Assembly (NCBI GenBank): GCA_007135995.1
Contig: SLHU01000237.1
Span: 1 to 6,356, forward strand
Reading direction: 5' to 3'
Source of the DNA: Clostridiales bacterium
Lineage (GTDB): Bacteria > Bacillota > Clostridia > Saccharofermentanales > UBA5734
Length of the DNA: 6,356 nt
Position 1 is the stretch's first letter, and the number at the start of each line of letters is the position of its first letter. Positions 5,476 to 6,356 of this stretch are shown piece by piece. The translations under genes and the position numbers were made by a program. Below the pieces are notes generated by a model, which was not told where the DNA came from, did no database searches, and worked only from the letters and a program-made list of their open reading frames with translations.

Positions 5476-6356
5476 ATGCATCACATTAAAACAAAAGGTT
5501 TTGTGCTTCGCGTCAAGCTTTTTGGCGAGGCAGACCGGCTGGTCAGTATCCTGACACCTGAAATGGGACTGGTTCGTGCTTTCGCCAAAGGCGCCAGGCG
5601 CCAGCGCAGTCCGCTGCGCCTGGGTACACAGGATTTTGTTCTGGGCGTGTTTGATCTTTTTCAGTATAAAGACCGGCAGCAAGTTGATTCTGCCGAGGTC
5701 ATTGAACCTTTTCTGGCGCTGCAAAATGATATGAACCGGCTGGTCTGTGCGGCGCATCTGGCAGAGGTGCTGCATGATGCGTCGGAGTTTGATCAGCAGC
5801 AGCCTGATCTGTATGCACTGTGCGGTTACAGCTTTCAGGCTCTGCAGACAAGGGATGATCCTGTTTTGGCGGTTCATGTCGCACAGATGCGAGTACTGGC
5901 CCTTCTGGGTCTGTCGCCCAGGCTTGACGACTGTGTGGTCTGCGGCCGCTCTTTTCAAAACAAGGTTACTTCGCCGGAACAAAAGCAGGCGCATTCTGCC
6001 GGGCTGCCCGCAGCCGGTCAGCATACCCCGTTGTTGCTAAAAGAAAACGATCATGAGCGCACGCTTCCTGATCAAAGCAATGCTGAAACCCCACATCCTG
6101 AAGAAAGCGTTTCTGACGAAAAAAGCGGCCAGTCAGCGGCTTTTTTCAGTGTCAGCAGCTGCGGTGCTGTTTGCAGTAAGGCCGCCTGCCGGCGACAGGT
6201 ATCTGACCTCAGCCGTCTTGCGGAAGGGACAAATGCCTGTTTGCGCCACAGCCTTTCAGCGCCATTTGGCAAGCTGTTTAACTTCAGCCTGAAACCGGCG
6301 GTAAGACAGGCTTTTATTGAACTCTCACAGGCATATCTGGTGCATCAGATGGAAAA
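5476..6356 (+). CDS. recO: DNA repair protein RecO, 3'-truncated, with zinc-knuckle insertion
   Basis: RecO loads RecA onto SSB-coated single-stranded DNA with RecR in the RecFOR pathway. The frame is open from the ATG at 5476 to the right edge (293 codons), so the C-terminus is missing. The N-terminal OB-fold is recognisable: IKTKGFVLRVKLFGEADRLV, then LTPEMGLVRAFAKGARR, and later the VIEPF segment. The helical part contains the Cys region: C153 and C156 (CVVCGRSF), then C229, C233 and C238 (SSCGAVCSKAAC). In typical Firmicutes RecO the two Cys pairs are about 15-20 residues apart. Here C156 and C233 are 76 apart, because some 60 polar residues (about 161-220) are inserted. The last pair is CX4C rather than CX2C. 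After this the family resumes (SAPFGKLFNFSLKPAVRQ). AAAGG 8 nt before the ATG is a moderate SD. The gene follows era by 11 nt. Identity is based on the N-terminus, Cys region and position after era. Confidence 0.88.
   Translation, partial: MHHIKTKGFVLRVKLFGEADRLVSILTPEMGLVRAFAKGARRQRSPLRLGTQDFVLGVFDLFQYKDRQQVDSAEVIEPFLALQNDMNRLVCAAHLAEVLHDASEFDQQQPDLYALCGYSFQALQTRDDPVLAVHVAQMRVLALLGLSPRLDDCVVCGRSFQNKVTSPEQKQAHSAGLPAAGQHTPLLLKENDHERTLPDQSNAETPHPEESVSDEKSGQSAAFFSVSSCGAVCSKAACRRQVSDLSRLAEGTNACLRHSLSAPFGKLFNFSLKPAVRQAFIELSQAYLVHQME
6118..6147 (+). repeat. 9 bp perfect inverted repeat with A6/T6 arms inside recO
   Basis: GAAAAAAGC (6118-6126) and GCTTTTTTC (6139-6147) are perfect reverse complements around a 12 nt centre. 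Two further inner pairs are possible after one mismatch. The T6 tract makes it resemble a weak bidirectional intrinsic terminator, but the stem is mostly A-T and the recO frame runs straight through it. It spans the 3' end of the codons for the extra RecO segment. The symmetry is certain; a function is not. Confidence 0.4.

Noticed and set aside
5604..5619. GC-rich hairpin GCGCAG-TCCG-CTGCGC in recO
   Set aside because: It falls in codons for the conserved basic segment of RecO (ARRQRSPLRLG), where Arg/Leu codons readily create such symmetry, and no T-run follows.
5455..6024. A 189-codon ORF on the minus strand opposite recO
   Set aside because: The + strand carries an intact RecO frame with family motifs. 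The antisense product is basic, Gln/Arg/Leu-rich and has no recognisable domain, as expected for a shadow frame.
5956..6135. The recO insertion as a mobile element or intein
   Set aside because: It is only about 180 bp, lacks intein splice motifs or transposon ends with target duplications that I can see, and stays in frame. It looks like a low-complexity protein loop.

Overview
This window is a tightly packed bacterial chromosomal segment with every supported gene on the + strand. In order it holds a DUF881-family gene (its 5' end lies outside), phoH, pgpH/yqfF, ybeY, era and the first 293 codons of recO (its 3' end lies outside). The gene order phoH-pgpH-ybeY-(dgkA-cdd)-era-recO is the classic Firmicutes arrangement. 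The DUF881 protein, the 7TM-HD phosphodiesterase PgpH and a Cys-containing RecO all point to a Firmicutes/Clostridia-type Gram-positive. Base composition is roughly balanced, above that of low-GC clostridia. I cannot name the genus from sequence alone.

Layout: 1-620 is the C-terminal part of the DUF881 protein, a coiled coil followed by the conserved domain. 621-777 is the only real intergenic gap. It holds a small hairpin, a weak promoter-like pair, and a 16-17 bp tandem repeat whose last copy is the phoH ribosome-binding site. From 778 on the genes are coupled. phoH and pgpH are 4 nt apart, pgpH and ybeY overlap, ybeY and era share ATGA, and era and recO are 11 nt apart. No internal terminator separates them, so one transcript is likely. 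dgkA and cdd, present between ybeY and era in Bacillus subtilis, are absent here.

Functionally the cluster joins ribosome maturation (YbeY, Era, probably PhoH), cyclic-di-AMP turnover (PgpH) and recombinational repair (RecO). The core enzymes look intact, with catalytic and nucleotide-binding motifs present. The unusual features are lineage-specific insertions and regulatory details. PgpH carries a Pro/Thr-rich plus strongly acidic segment in its extracellular part. RecO carries an insertion of about 60 polar residues inside its Cys4 zinc-knuckle region, and its second Cys pair has CX4C spacing. Era has an N-terminal extension of about 30 residues. I see no mobile element, CRISPR array, RNA gene or wholly new system here.
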